Shown here: piece after piece, positions 56,979-64,000 of the stretch
Numbering within the stretch: the stretch's first letter is position 1
Layout of the letters: the number at the start of each line of letters is the position of its first letter
Source of the DNA: Caulobacter vibrioides
Lineage (GTDB): Bacteria; Pseudomonadota; Alphaproteobacteria; Caulobacterales; Caulobacteraceae
NCBI RefSeq assembly: GCF_002310375.3
Contig: NZ_CP023315.3
Span: 310,001-374,000, forward strand
Direction: 5' to 3'
DNA: 64,000 bases
The notes under the pieces: model-generated
Database searches by the model: none
Seen by the model: the letters and a program-made list of their open reading frames with translations, nothing else
What the model was told of the DNA's origin: nothing
Position numbers and translations under genes: made by a program

Positions 56979-58379
56979 ATGGCTCAGTACGACGTCGTCA
57001 TCATCGGTGGCGGTCCTGGTGGCTACAACGCGGCGATCCGCGCTGGCCAACTGGGCCTGAAGGTCGCGATCGTCGAGGGCCGCGGCAAGCTGGGCGGCAC
57101 CTGCCTGAACGTCGGCTGCATGCCCTCCAAGGCCCTGCTGCACGCCTCGGAACTGTACGCCGCTGCGACCGGTCCGGAGTTCGCCAAGCTCGGCATCGAG
57201 GTGAAGCCCAAGCTGAACCTCTCCCAGATGATGGCCCAGAAGGCCGAGAGCGTCGAAGCCCTGACCAAGGGCGTCGAGTTCCTGATGAAGAAGAACAAGG
57301 TTGAGTACGTGAAGGGCTGGGGCCGCATCGCCGGCGCCGGCAAGGTGGTGGTGAAGGCCGAGGACGGTTCGGAAACCACCCTCGAGACCAAGAACATCGT
57401 CATCGCCACCGGCTCGGAGCCCACCCCGCTGCCGGGCGTGACCGTCGACAACAAGCGCGTCATCGACTCGACCGGCGCCCTGTCGCTGCCCGAAGTGCCT
57501 AAGCGCCTGGTGGTCGTCGGCGCCGGCGTGATCGGCCTGGAACTGGGCTCGGTCTGGAAGCGCCTTGGCGCCGAAGTCACCGTGGTCGAGTACCTGGACC
57601 GCATCCTGCCGGGCACCGACACTGAAGTGGCCAACGCCTTCCAGAAGATCCTGGTCAAGCAGGGCTTCAAGTTCCAGCTGGGCGCCAAGGTCACCGGCGC
57701 TGAAGCCGGCGCCAAGGGCGTGAAGCTGAGCTTCGAGCCGGTCGCCGGGGGCGAGGCCCAGACGATCGAGGCCGACTACGTGCTGGTCGCCATCGGCCGT
57801 CGCCCGTACACCCAAGGCCTGGGCCTGGAGACGGTCGGCGTCACGCCCGACAAGCGCGGCATGATCGCCAACGACCACTTCAAGACCGGCGTCGCCGGCG
57901 TCTGGGTGATCGGTGACGTGACCTCGGGTCCGATGCTGGCCCACAAGGCCGAGGACGAGGGCGTGGCCTGCATCGAGATGATCGCGGGCAAGGCCGGCCA
58001 CGTGAACTACGGCATCATCCCGGGCGTGGTTTACACCAGCCCCGAGGTGGCCACGGTCGGCAAGACCGAGGACGAGCTGAAGGCCGAGGGCGTCGCCTAT
58101 AAGGTCGGCAAGTTCCCGTTCCTGGCCAACAGCCGCGCGAAGATCAACCACGAGACCGACGGCTTCGTGAAGATCCTGGCTGACGCCAAGACTGACCGCA
58201 TTCTCGGCGCCCACATGATCGGCCCTAACGTCGGCGACATGATCGCCGAGTACTGTGTGGCCATGGAGTTCGGCGGCGCGTCGGAAGACGTGGCCCGCAC
58301 CTGCCACCCGCACCCGACCCGCTCCGAAGCCCTGCGCCAGGCGGCCATGGGCGTCGAAGGCTGGACGATGCAGGCGTAA
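56979..58379 (+). CDS. lpdA: Dihydrolipoyl dehydrogenase
   Basis: FAD flavoenzyme (E3) reoxidising dihydrolipoyl groups of the 2-oxoglutarate dehydrogenase complex. Its 466 residues show the FAD-binding [20 protein letters not shown], the redox-active pair C42 and C47 in [13 protein letters not shown], the NAD-binding [20 protein letters not shown] and the catalytic His in [10 protein letters not shown]. The ATG at 56979 is preferred; a start 27 bases upstream adds an atypical leader. Position after sucAB supports the assignment. Confidence 0.97.
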   Translation: MAQYDVVIIGGGPGGYNAAIRAGQLGLKVAIVEGRGKLGGTCLNVGCMPSKALLHASELYAAATGPEFAKLGIEVKPKLNLSQMMAQKAESVEALTKGVEFLMKKNKVEYVKGWGRIAGAGKVVVKAEDGSETTLETKNIVIATGSEPTPLPGVTVDNKRVIDSTGALSLPEVPKRLVVVGAGVIGLELGSVWKRLGAEVTVVEYLDRILPGTDTEVANAFQKILVKQGFKFQLGAKVTGAEAGAKGVKLSFEPVAGGEAQTIEADYVLVAIGRRPYTQGLGLETVGVTPDKRGMIANDHFKTGVAGVWVIGDVTSGPMLAHKAEDEGVACIEMIAGKAGHVNYGIIPGVVYTSPEVATVGKTEDELKAEGVAYKVGKFPFLANSRAKINHETDGFVKILADAKTDRILGAHMIGPNVGDMIAEYCVAMEFGGASEDVARTCHPHPTRSEALRQAAMGVEGWTMQA

Positions 58380-58423
58380 AGACCGTTCTGGGTGGAGCGT
58401 TTCCGCCCGAAAGTTTAGCTTGG

Positions 58424-58441
58424 CGCTTGATCAATCAAGCG
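58424..58441. promoter_or_regulatory. Palindrome upstream of a small secreted protein gene
   Basis: CGCTTGAT and ATCAAGCG are perfect complements around CA, 31 bases before the ATG at 58473. It could be an operator or a leader hairpin. Confidence 0.5.
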
Positions 58442-58472
58442 TAGAGTGGCGGGGTTCCTCTGGAGCCCCGCC

Positions 58473-58829
58473 ATGCTTATGTCAGTCCTAGCGCTTGCGA
58501 CGACGCTGCAAGCCGTTCCCCTCGATATCCAGGCGCTGAACGTTCCAACCGTTCAGCAAACTGTGCGATTGGGCGCAGAGCAAGAGCGCGCCGCCGACGT
58601 TCTTCGGATTCCCGTCCCTTCCGAGCTCAAGGGCGCAAGGCGAGTGGCCGTGACCAAACCGACGGCCCCTTGCCAGAAGATGGCGCTGCAGCACGTTGCC
58701 AAGCTCGGGGGCGCGACGCCCGAGGCCCTTTCGAACATGCCCATGGCTTACGCTGAGCGTGCTGTATCGCGGACGGTGGATGGCTGTGCGATCGCGGTGC
58801 GGGTCGCTGTGAGTGGACCGGCGCGCTAG
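58473..58829 (+). CDS. Small secreted protein of unknown function
   Basis: Not recognised. From ATG at 58473 (GGAG just upstream) it has 118 residues with a signal peptide (MLMSVLALATTLQAVPL). The mature part has two cysteines (KPTAPCQKMA near residue 68 and RTVDGCAIAVRVAV near residue 103) that could form a periplasmic disulfide. The C-terminal half, VDGCAIAVRVAVSGPAR, resembles a TonB_C-like beta strand, a weak impression. It stands alone behind a palindrome. Confidence 0.65.
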   Translation: MLMSVLALATTLQAVPLDIQALNVPTVQQTVRLGAEQERAADVLRIPVPSELKGARRVAVTKPTAPCQKMALQHVAKLGGATPEALSNMPMAYAERAVSRTVDGCAIAVRVAVSGPAR

Positions 58830-58911
58830 GCTCGGCGGTAATCGTAGGCGGCGCGCGCCAAAGTAAGCCCCCAAGTTCCTGGGATCACTGCCTGGGCTTC
58901 ACATAGAAAAA

Positions 58912-58939
58912 GGCCCCGCCTTTGAGGGAAGGCGGGGCC
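58912..58939 (-). terminator. Terminator after the second chemoreceptor gene
   Basis: Perfect 11-base arms GGCCCCGCCTT/AAGGCGGGGCC; on the minus strand TTTTTC follows. A second hairpin (CCCCGCC/GGCGGGG, 58963-58985) lies nearer the chemoreceptor stop. The plus side also has a T-run a few bases on, so it may serve the small secreted gene as well. Confidence 0.8.
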
Positions 58940-59005
58940 AGTCTGTTTTTCGAGGGGAGGAACCCCGCCAGAGGGGGCGGCGGGGCTTACGCGTACTAAA
59001 CCGGT

Positions 59006-61027
59006 TTAGAACTCTTCCCAGTCGTCGCTCGACGAAGCGCCGACGGCCTTGGCGAGCTTGGCCTGGGCGGCGGCGACCGGGTTGGCCCCCGGGCGGCTGG
59101 CCGAGCTGGCGAGGGCGGGACCGGGCGACGCCGAGTACGAGGACGGCGCCGGGGCGGGGGCAGAGGCGCGCGGCGCGGCGGGCGGTGGGGCGACCGGGCG
59201 GCTGGCGCGCTTGGAGCCGCCGGCGGCCGCGACGCTCGCCGAGCCCTTGACGCGGAACCGCGAGATCATCTGCATCAGATTGCCCGCCTCGCTCTTCAGC
59301 GCGTGCGAGGCGGCGGTCGACTGCTCGACCATGGCGGCGTTCTGCTGGACAGTCTGGTCCATCTGATTGACGGCGGCGTTGACCTCATTGAGGCCGGTGG
59401 CCTGCTCCTGGCCCGAGGCGGCGATCTCGCCTACCAGCGCGTCGATCTCGCCGACCTTGACCACGATGGCCTGCAGCGCCTCGCCGGTCTGGCCGACCAT
59501 GGCGACGCCTTGATTGACCTGCTGGGACGAGGTCGAGATCAGGGTCTTGATCTCCTTGGCCGCATCGGCCGAACGTTGGGCCAGGGCGCGCACTTCCTGG
59601 GCGACGACGGCGAAGCCGCGACCGGCTTCGCCCGCGCGGGCGGCTTCGACGCCGGCGTTCAGCGCCAAAAGGTTGGTCTGGAACGCGATCTCGTCAATGA
59701 CGCCGATGATCTGGCTGATCGATTGCGACGACTTTTCGATCTGGTTCATGGCGTCGACGGCGTTGCGCACGACGATGCTGGAACGCTCGGCGTCAGAACG
59801 GGTCGAGCCGACCACCTTGGAGGCTTCCTGCGCCCCGGCCGACGAGCGGCGCACCGTGGCGGTGATCTCGTCCAGAGCGGCTGCGGTTTCTTCCAGGCTG
59901 GCGGCCTGCTGTTCGCTGCGGCGCGACAGGTCGTCTGCGGCCGAGGCGATCTCGTCGGAGCCCGCGCCGATGCTGCTGGCGGCATGGACGATGGTGCCCA
60001 TCGCCTCTTCCAACTGGGTGATGGCGCCGTTGAAATCGTTCTGCAGGCGCTTGTAGGCCTCGGGGAACTGCTGATCCAGGCGGTAGGTCAAATCACCGTC
60101 CGACAGGCGGGCCAGGCCGCCAGCGATGGCTTCCATGACCATGGCCTGTTCCTTGGCGGCGGCTTCGGCCACCTCTTGATTGCGGCGACGCTCGGCCTCG
60201 GTTTCGGCGTTGGCGCGCTGCTGGGCGGCCTCGGCGGTGCGCAGGGCCACGGCGTTGTCCTTGAACACCTGGACCGAGCGGGCCATGGCGCCGACCTCGT
60301 CCTTGCGCTCTGCGCCGCGCACTTCGACGTCGACCGACCCTTGGGCCAGGATATCCATGGTCTTGGCGGTGGCGATCAGCGGGGCGGCGATCTTCCGCGA
60401 GCCGATCCACAGGGCGAACAGCAGAGCCCCGCCAGCGGCGACCAGGCCGAAAATGATCGAGAAGATCGTGCCGGCGGCGGCTTCCTTGTTCGCCTTCTCC
60501 ACCATCGCCTCGGTTTCCTTGGCGTGGGTGTTGGTGAAGTCCGCAGCGTCCTTGTTCAGCGCAGCGATTTCCGGATCAATCACCGCCATCACCATGATGG
60601 CGGCTTCATTGGCGTCCTGCAGGCCCAGATCGGCGCCCTGGCGAGCGCTCGTATAGATCTTGTCGAAGCGCGCGCTGAAGTCCGCGACCCTCTTTTCGGC
60701 TTCAGGATCGGCCTTCTTGATCTCCTTCAGCAGTTCCTTGCCTTCCTTGTAGGCGAGGTCGATTTCTTGGCTGGCCGCTTGGGCCTCGGCCGACGCCCCA
60801 GGATAGGAGACGGTCCGGTAAGCCGCGTAGCCGATACCCACGACGCGACGATTGAAGCGCGCCGTGGCCAGTTCGGCCGGCGCCCGTTGTTCGACGAGGA
60901 CCTTCTCGTTCGCCTCAACCTTGCGAGACTGGTAGACGCCCAGCCCGACGATCAGCAAGGCGACCACGGTCAAGATGACGGCCGGAAGGGCCACCTTGGT
61001 TGAGATCTTCAGGTTGTCGAAGTTCAT
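59006..61027 (-). CDS. Methyl-accepting chemotaxis protein with C-terminal pentapeptide
   Basis: Chemoreceptor of 673 residues from ATG at 61027 ([20 protein letters not shown]). It has two membrane helices (about 13-32 and 190-212) flanking a helical periplasmic domain, then HAMP and a long signalling coiled coil with the tip [20 protein letters not shown]. The tail is a long Ala/Pro/Ser linker ending SDDWEEF, which resembles the CheR/CheB-tethering NWETF. The signalling part is close to that of the receptor at 38628. An upstream extension of 59 residues lacks family support. Confidence 0.93.
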   Translation of the reverse strand: MNFDNLKISTKVALPAVILTVVALLIVGLGVYQSRKVEANEKVLVEQRAPAELATARFNRRVVGIGYAAYRTVSYPGASAEAQAASQEIDLAYKEGKELLKEIKKADPEAEKRVADFSARFDKIYTSARQGADLGLQDANEAAIMVMAVIDPEIAALNKDAADFTNTHAKETEAMVEKANKEAAAGTIFSIIFGLVAAGGALLFALWIGSRKIAAPLIATAKTMDILAQGSVDVEVRGAERKDEVGAMARSVQVFKDNAVALRTAEAAQQRANAETEAERRRNQEVAEAAAKEQAMVMEAIAGGLARLSDGDLTYRLDQQFPEAYKRLQNDFNGAITQLEEAMGTIVHAASSIGAGSDEIASAADDLSRRSEQQAASLEETAAALDEITATVRRSSAGAQEASKVVGSTRSDAERSSIVVRNAVDAMNQIEKSSQSISQIIGVIDEIAFQTNLLALNAGVEAARAGEAGRGFAVVAQEVRALAQRSADAAKEIKTLISTSSQQVNQGVAMVGQTGEALQAIVVKVGEIDALVGEIAASGQEQATGLNEVNAAVNQMDQTVQQNAAMVEQSTAASHALKSEAGNLMQMISRFRVKGSASVAAAGGSKRASRPVAPPPAAPRASAPAPAPSSYSASPGPALASSASRPGANPVAAAQAKLAKAVGASSSDDWEEF

Positions 61028-61200
61028 GAGGGCCTCGTCGACGAGCGGTCGCGCAATCGTACTGTTCTCGAATTCCACAACGCCCTGACGCGGTAAAATC
61101 GCGGTTAATGCGCGCGCGCTGGGCGGGTGTAGCGACAGTCTGACGCACCCAAATCGAGCCCCCGCGCTCAACTCTGGCGCGACGGCTTTCTTGCCTGTTG

Positions 61201-62115
61201 TCAAGCTTTCGGATGCGCGGCCTGATAGGCGGCCAGGAGGCCGGCGGCGTCGACTTCGGTGTAGCGTTGGGTGGTCGAGAGCGAGGCGTGGCCCAGAAGG
61301 TCCTGGATGGCTCTCAGGTCGGCCCCGGCCCCCAGAAGGTGCGTTGCGAACGCGTGTCGAAAGGCGTGGGGCGTGACGCGGTCGGATAGCCCCAGGCGTC
61401 CGCGCAGGGTCTGCACCAACCCCTGGACGTGGCGCGGCGACAGCGGCCCGCCACGCTTGGCCCGAAACAGGGGCTCATCAGGCCCGAGCTTGAACGGAAG
61501 TTCGTCCAGATAGACATCCACCGCCGCGCGAACGGCGTCCAGCACGGGCACGATGCGGGTCTTGCCGCCCTTACCCGTGATCCGCAGCGCCATCGCCAAC
61601 GGCGTGTCGCTGATGCGTAGAGACAGCGCCTCGCTGATCCGCAGGCCACAACCCCACAGCAGGGTCAGCACCGCTTCATCGCGTGCGGTCTCCCACGGGT
61701 CGCGTTCAGTGTCGTCGGCGGCCTCGGTGATCAGGTCGCGCGCCTGATCCTCGGTGACGGGGCGCGGCAGGCCGATCTTGAGGCGGGGACCGCGCACCAG
61801 CGCCACGCCGGCGTTCGCCACGCCATGGCGCTGGTCCAGATAGCGGTGAAACGCGCGGATCGACGACAGCGCCTGGGACAGAGAGCGCGGAGCCAGGGCG
61901 TTCTCGCCCAGGCGGCGGGAGGCCAGATAGCCGCGCAGGTCCGCCGCCGAGATCTCGCCCATCGCGGCAAGGCTCAGCGTCTCGCCGCGATGAATCTCGA
62001 GGAAGTTCAGATAGGCCAGGACATTGTCGCCATAGGCCCGCACCGTACGCGGCGAGGCCCTACGCTCCAGCGTCAGATGATCCAGCCAGGCGGCGTAGGC
62101 CTGGCGGGCGCTCAC
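61201..62115 (-). CDS. xerC: Tyrosine recombinase XerC
   Basis: Site-specific recombinase that with XerD resolves chromosome dimers at dif. The 304 residues have an N-terminal SAM-like domain (about 5-90) and a catalytic domain with [12 protein letters not shown] (first Arg), [20 protein letters not shown] (HxxR) and [16 protein letters not shown] (final His and nucleophile Tyr). Its coupling to the DUF484 gene (ATGA overlap) is the classic housekeeping xerC context, so it is not a phage integrase. Confidence 0.95.
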   Translation of the reverse strand: MSARQAYAAWLDHLTLERRASPRTVRAYGDNVLAYLNFLEIHRGETLSLAAMGEISAADLRGYLASRRLGENALAPRSLSQALSSIRAFHRYLDQRHGVANAGVALVRGPRLKIGLPRPVTEDQARDLITEAADDTERDPWETARDEAVLTLLWGCGLRISEALSLRISDTPLAMALRITGKGGKTRIVPVLDAVRAAVDVYLDELPFKLGPDEPLFRAKRGGPLSPRHVQGLVQTLRGRLGLSDRVTPHAFRHAFATHLLGAGADLRAIQDLLGHASLSTTQRYTEVDAAGLLAAYQAAHPKA

Positions 62116-62792
62116 AGGACAGGCCAGCGTTCGGCCGTGCGCTCCACCACGCGGGCCAGGAAATTCACCAGTTCGGTCCCCATGTCTGGCGTGAAGCCCT
62201 CGGGGTCGGTCGAGCCGAAGGCGATCAGCGCTTCGCGACGGGGCTCCCAGATCGCCATGCGGACGATGGCCATGCTGCGAATCGTCTCGGCCTTGTCGTC
62301 GAACAGCGGCAGGGCCGGGGCGAAGAAGCCCATGCGTGCGATCGGCGCATCGCCCAGCAGCATGTCGACCTGGCTTTCGGCCAGGGCGCGCCAGCCCGCC
62401 GGCACCCGGCTCGGGCCCTCGAGCGCGATCACCCCCGCGGCGTGTCCGAAGCGCAGCTGGGCCATTTCGTCGACGCGGCGGGCGAGGTCGGAGTGGTTGC
62501 GGGCGTCGAGCATGTCGATCACCGCAGCGTGCGTCTGGGCCTGGGCGGAATAGTTAGCGCGGGCGTTGGCCTCGATGGCCTGCCGGACGCTGGCCTCGCG
62601 ACGGTGCGCGGCGGCGGCCCGGGCCAGGGCCTTAGGGCCAAAGTCGATGACGTTCGCCGCGTCGACCCGCAGGCCCAGCTCGCCCAGCAGGTTCTCGTCC
62701 TCGCGCAGGAACTCCGGTTCGGTGCGGAGGAAGTCACGCACGCTCTCGGCATCGACGACCGTCGTTCTGGTCGCTCGCGTTGCGTCGCTCAT
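62112..62792 (-). CDS. DUF484 family protein
   Basis: Protein of 226 residues of the DUF484 family, a GAF-like domain protein usually found beside xerC. The N-terminal DAESVRDFLRTEPEFLREDE and the C-terminal DKAETIRSMAIVRMAIWEPR, EALIAFGSTDPEGFTPDMGT blocks match. Its function is not established. The stop overlaps the xerC start. It is divergent from priA. Confidence 0.9.
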   Translation of the reverse strand: MSDATRATRTTVVDAESVRDFLRTEPEFLREDENLLGELGLRVDAANVIDFGPKALARAAAAHRREASVRQAIEANARANYSAQAQTHAAVIDMLDARNHSDLARRVDEMAQLRFGHAAGVIALEGPSRVPAGWRALAESQVDMLLGDAPIARMGFFAPALPLFDDKAETIRSMAIVRMAIWEPRREALIAFGSTDPEGFTPDMGTELVNFLARVVERTAERWPVL

Positions 62793-62917
62793 CTCGTCCC
62801 CACCCGCTTCAGACTCAAGGCGACCAGATGAAGCGCCAAGACGGTTAACACCGGCTTGATGCCGTCGGCGCCCGACGCTCTCGACCTGGGGACGGTTTCG
62901 CGGCAGAAGCTCACGCC

Positions 62918-64000
62918 ATGCCGCGCATTGCTTCCGTCCTGCTGCCGATGCCGTTGCCGGAGGCCTTCGACTACGCCGAGCCGGAAGGCCTTGGGCTGGC
63001 TGTTGGCGACCATGTGACCGTGCCCCTGGGGCCGCGCGTCATCCGGGGCGTGGTGACCGCCCTGCGCGATGGAACCGGCGGCAATCGGCCGCTGAAACCG
63101 GTGCTGGAGCGGGTCGACGATCCGCCGCTGCCGCCCGGGGCGCTGGCCTTCGTGGAGTGGGCGGCGCGCTACTCGGTCGATGTTCCCGGCTGGCCGCTGG
63201 CCATGGCCTTGCGGGGCCTGCGCCATCCGCCGCCCAAGCCCGACAAGGTGCTGGCGCTCACCGGCGCTCAGCCCGGGCGCGTGACGCCGGCGCGCCTCAA
63301 GGTCATGGCCGCCGCCGAAGGGACAAAGCTCTCGGGCGTAGCCCTGGCCTCTGTGGCCGGCGTCTCGGCGGGCGTGGTCAAGGGGCTGGTCGACGAGGGC
63401 GTGCTGGCCGTCGAGTTCGTGGAGCCCGAGCGCGGATTGGCGCAGCCTGACCTGTCGCTGCCGGCCCGCGCGCTCAATCCGGGCCAGGCCGCCTGCGTCG
63501 AGGTGCTGAAGGACATGCTGGACAGCGGCGGCTTCCAGGCCGCGTTGCTCGACGGTGTGACCGGCTCGGGCAAGACCGAGGTTTATCTGGAAGCCGTGGC
63601 CGAGGCGCTGAAGGATCCCGACGCGCAGGTGCTGGTCCTGTTGCCCGAGATCGCCCTGACCCAGGCGGTGATGGCGCGTTTCGAGCAACGATTCGGCGCG
63701 GTCCCGGCCGAGTGGCACTCAGGCGTGTCGCCGCCGCGCCGCAGGCAGGTCTGGGAAGCGGTCGCGGGCGGGAACGCGCGGATCGTGGTCGGCGCCCGCT
63801 CGGCGCTGTTCCTGCCGTTCCGCAAGCTGAGGCTGATCGTCGTCGACGAAGAGCACGACGGCTCCTTCAAGCAGGAAGAGGGCTTCATCTACCAGGCCCG
63901 CGACCTGGCCGTGGCCCGCGCCAAGATCGAGGGCGCAAGCGTGCTGCTGGCCTCGGCGACGCCGTCGCTGGAGAGCCTCTACAACGCCCAGACCGGGCGC
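62918..64000 (+). CDS. priA: Primosomal protein N' (PriA helicase), 3' partial
   Basis: 3'-to-5' DNA helicase that restarts stalled replication forks. The first 361 codons are visible and the frame is still open at the window edge. The N-terminal DNA-binding domain (about 1-105, VLLPMPLPEAFDYAEPEGLG) is followed by the helicase domain: Walker A GVTGSGKTEVYLEAV near residue 215, LLPEIALT, and the DEEH box in IVVDEEHDGSFKQEEGFIYQ. Full-length PriA is about 730 residues. It starts 125 bases from the divergent DUF484 gene. Confidence 0.95.
   Translation, partial: MPRIASVLLPMPLPEAFDYAEPEGLGLAVGDHVTVPLGPRVIRGVVTALRDGTGGNRPLKPVLERVDDPPLPPGALAFVEWAARYSVDVPGWPLAMALRGLRHPPPKPDKVLALTGAQPGRVTPARLKVMAAAEGTKLSGVALASVAGVSAGVVKGLVDEGVLAVEFVEPERGLAQPDLSLPARALNPGQAACVEVLKDMLDSGGFQAALLDGVTGSGKTEVYLEAVAEALKDPDAQVLVLLPEIALTQAVMARFEQRFGAVPAEWHSGVSPPRRRQVWEAVAGGNARIVVGARSALFLPFRKLRLIVVDEEHDGSFKQEEGFIYQARDLAVARAKIEGASVLLASATPSLESLYNAQTGR

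Noticed and set aside
61201-62115. Phage or integron integrase.
   Set aside because: The tyrosine recombinase is coupled to a DUF484 gene, the standard chromosomal xerC context, and no att site, phage gene or tRNA is nearby.

Overview
The window is a stretch of chromosome from a high-GC alphaproteobacterium, most likely Caulobacter (C. vibrioides/crescentus group or a close relative). This is a recognition from protein sequences and gene order, not a database result. Supporting signs are very high GC at third codon positions, frequent 4-base start/stop overlaps, the sucCD-sucA-sucB-lpd order, the Obg (CgtA)/ProB and L21/L27 neighbourhood, a TonB-dependent receptor, and two chemoreceptors ending in a WE(E/D)F tail. 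I saw no rRNA, tRNA, CRISPR array, insertion sequence or prophage. The window opens inside pstC and closes inside priA.

Layout. 1-4859: phosphate transport and signalling, pstC-pstA-pstB-phoU-phoB. 4856-6357: a membrane-anchored LytTR regulator coupled to a small multi-pass membrane protein. 6471-10317: purD, a kinase-like phosphotransferase and an exported amidohydrolase. 10356-19497: a lipid A/LPS and housekeeping block (lpxK, kdtA, a His-rich CDF metal exporter, a DUF374 acyltransferase and an MsbA-type ABC exporter on the minus strand; a tyrosine-phosphatase-like gene on the plus strand; then DUF4170, cysQ and pmbA). 19553-25153: MAPEG protein, M14 peptidase, membrane protein, UbiD-family decarboxylase and JmjC-like cupin. 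25155-30060: proB, obg, an unrecognised gene, a GNAT enzyme, rpmA and rplU. 30264-32039: a membrane protein and a COG0523 GTPase behind a Zur-like operator. 32240-36022: solitary ExbD, WD40 protein, nitroreductase, mtgA and GNAT. 36030-38307: a ModE-type regulator divergent from modAB, with a ModE box between them and no modC. 38628-41985: chemoreceptor and a second LytTR/membrane-protein pair. 42021-48505: a possible uptake-and-cleavage island (DUF2141 protein, Tat-type carotenoid oxygenase, TetR regulator, TonB receptor, MFS transporter). 48820-58379: succinyl-CoA synthetase and 2-oxoglutarate dehydrogenase genes, interrupted by a DUF3088 gene and a vapBC toxin-antitoxin pair before lpd. 58473-64000: small secreted protein, second chemoreceptor, xerC, DUF484 protein and priA.

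Most genes are housekeeping. The less ordinary parts are the two LytTR/membrane-protein pairs, the putative zinc-starvation module, the modAB locus lacking its ATPase, the carotenoid-oxygenase island with a perfect palindrome in front of its receptor gene, overlapping hairpins between sucD and sucA, and a family of C-rich dyad repeats scattered between genes. All starts, sites and functions were read by eye; none was tested by alignment or folding software.
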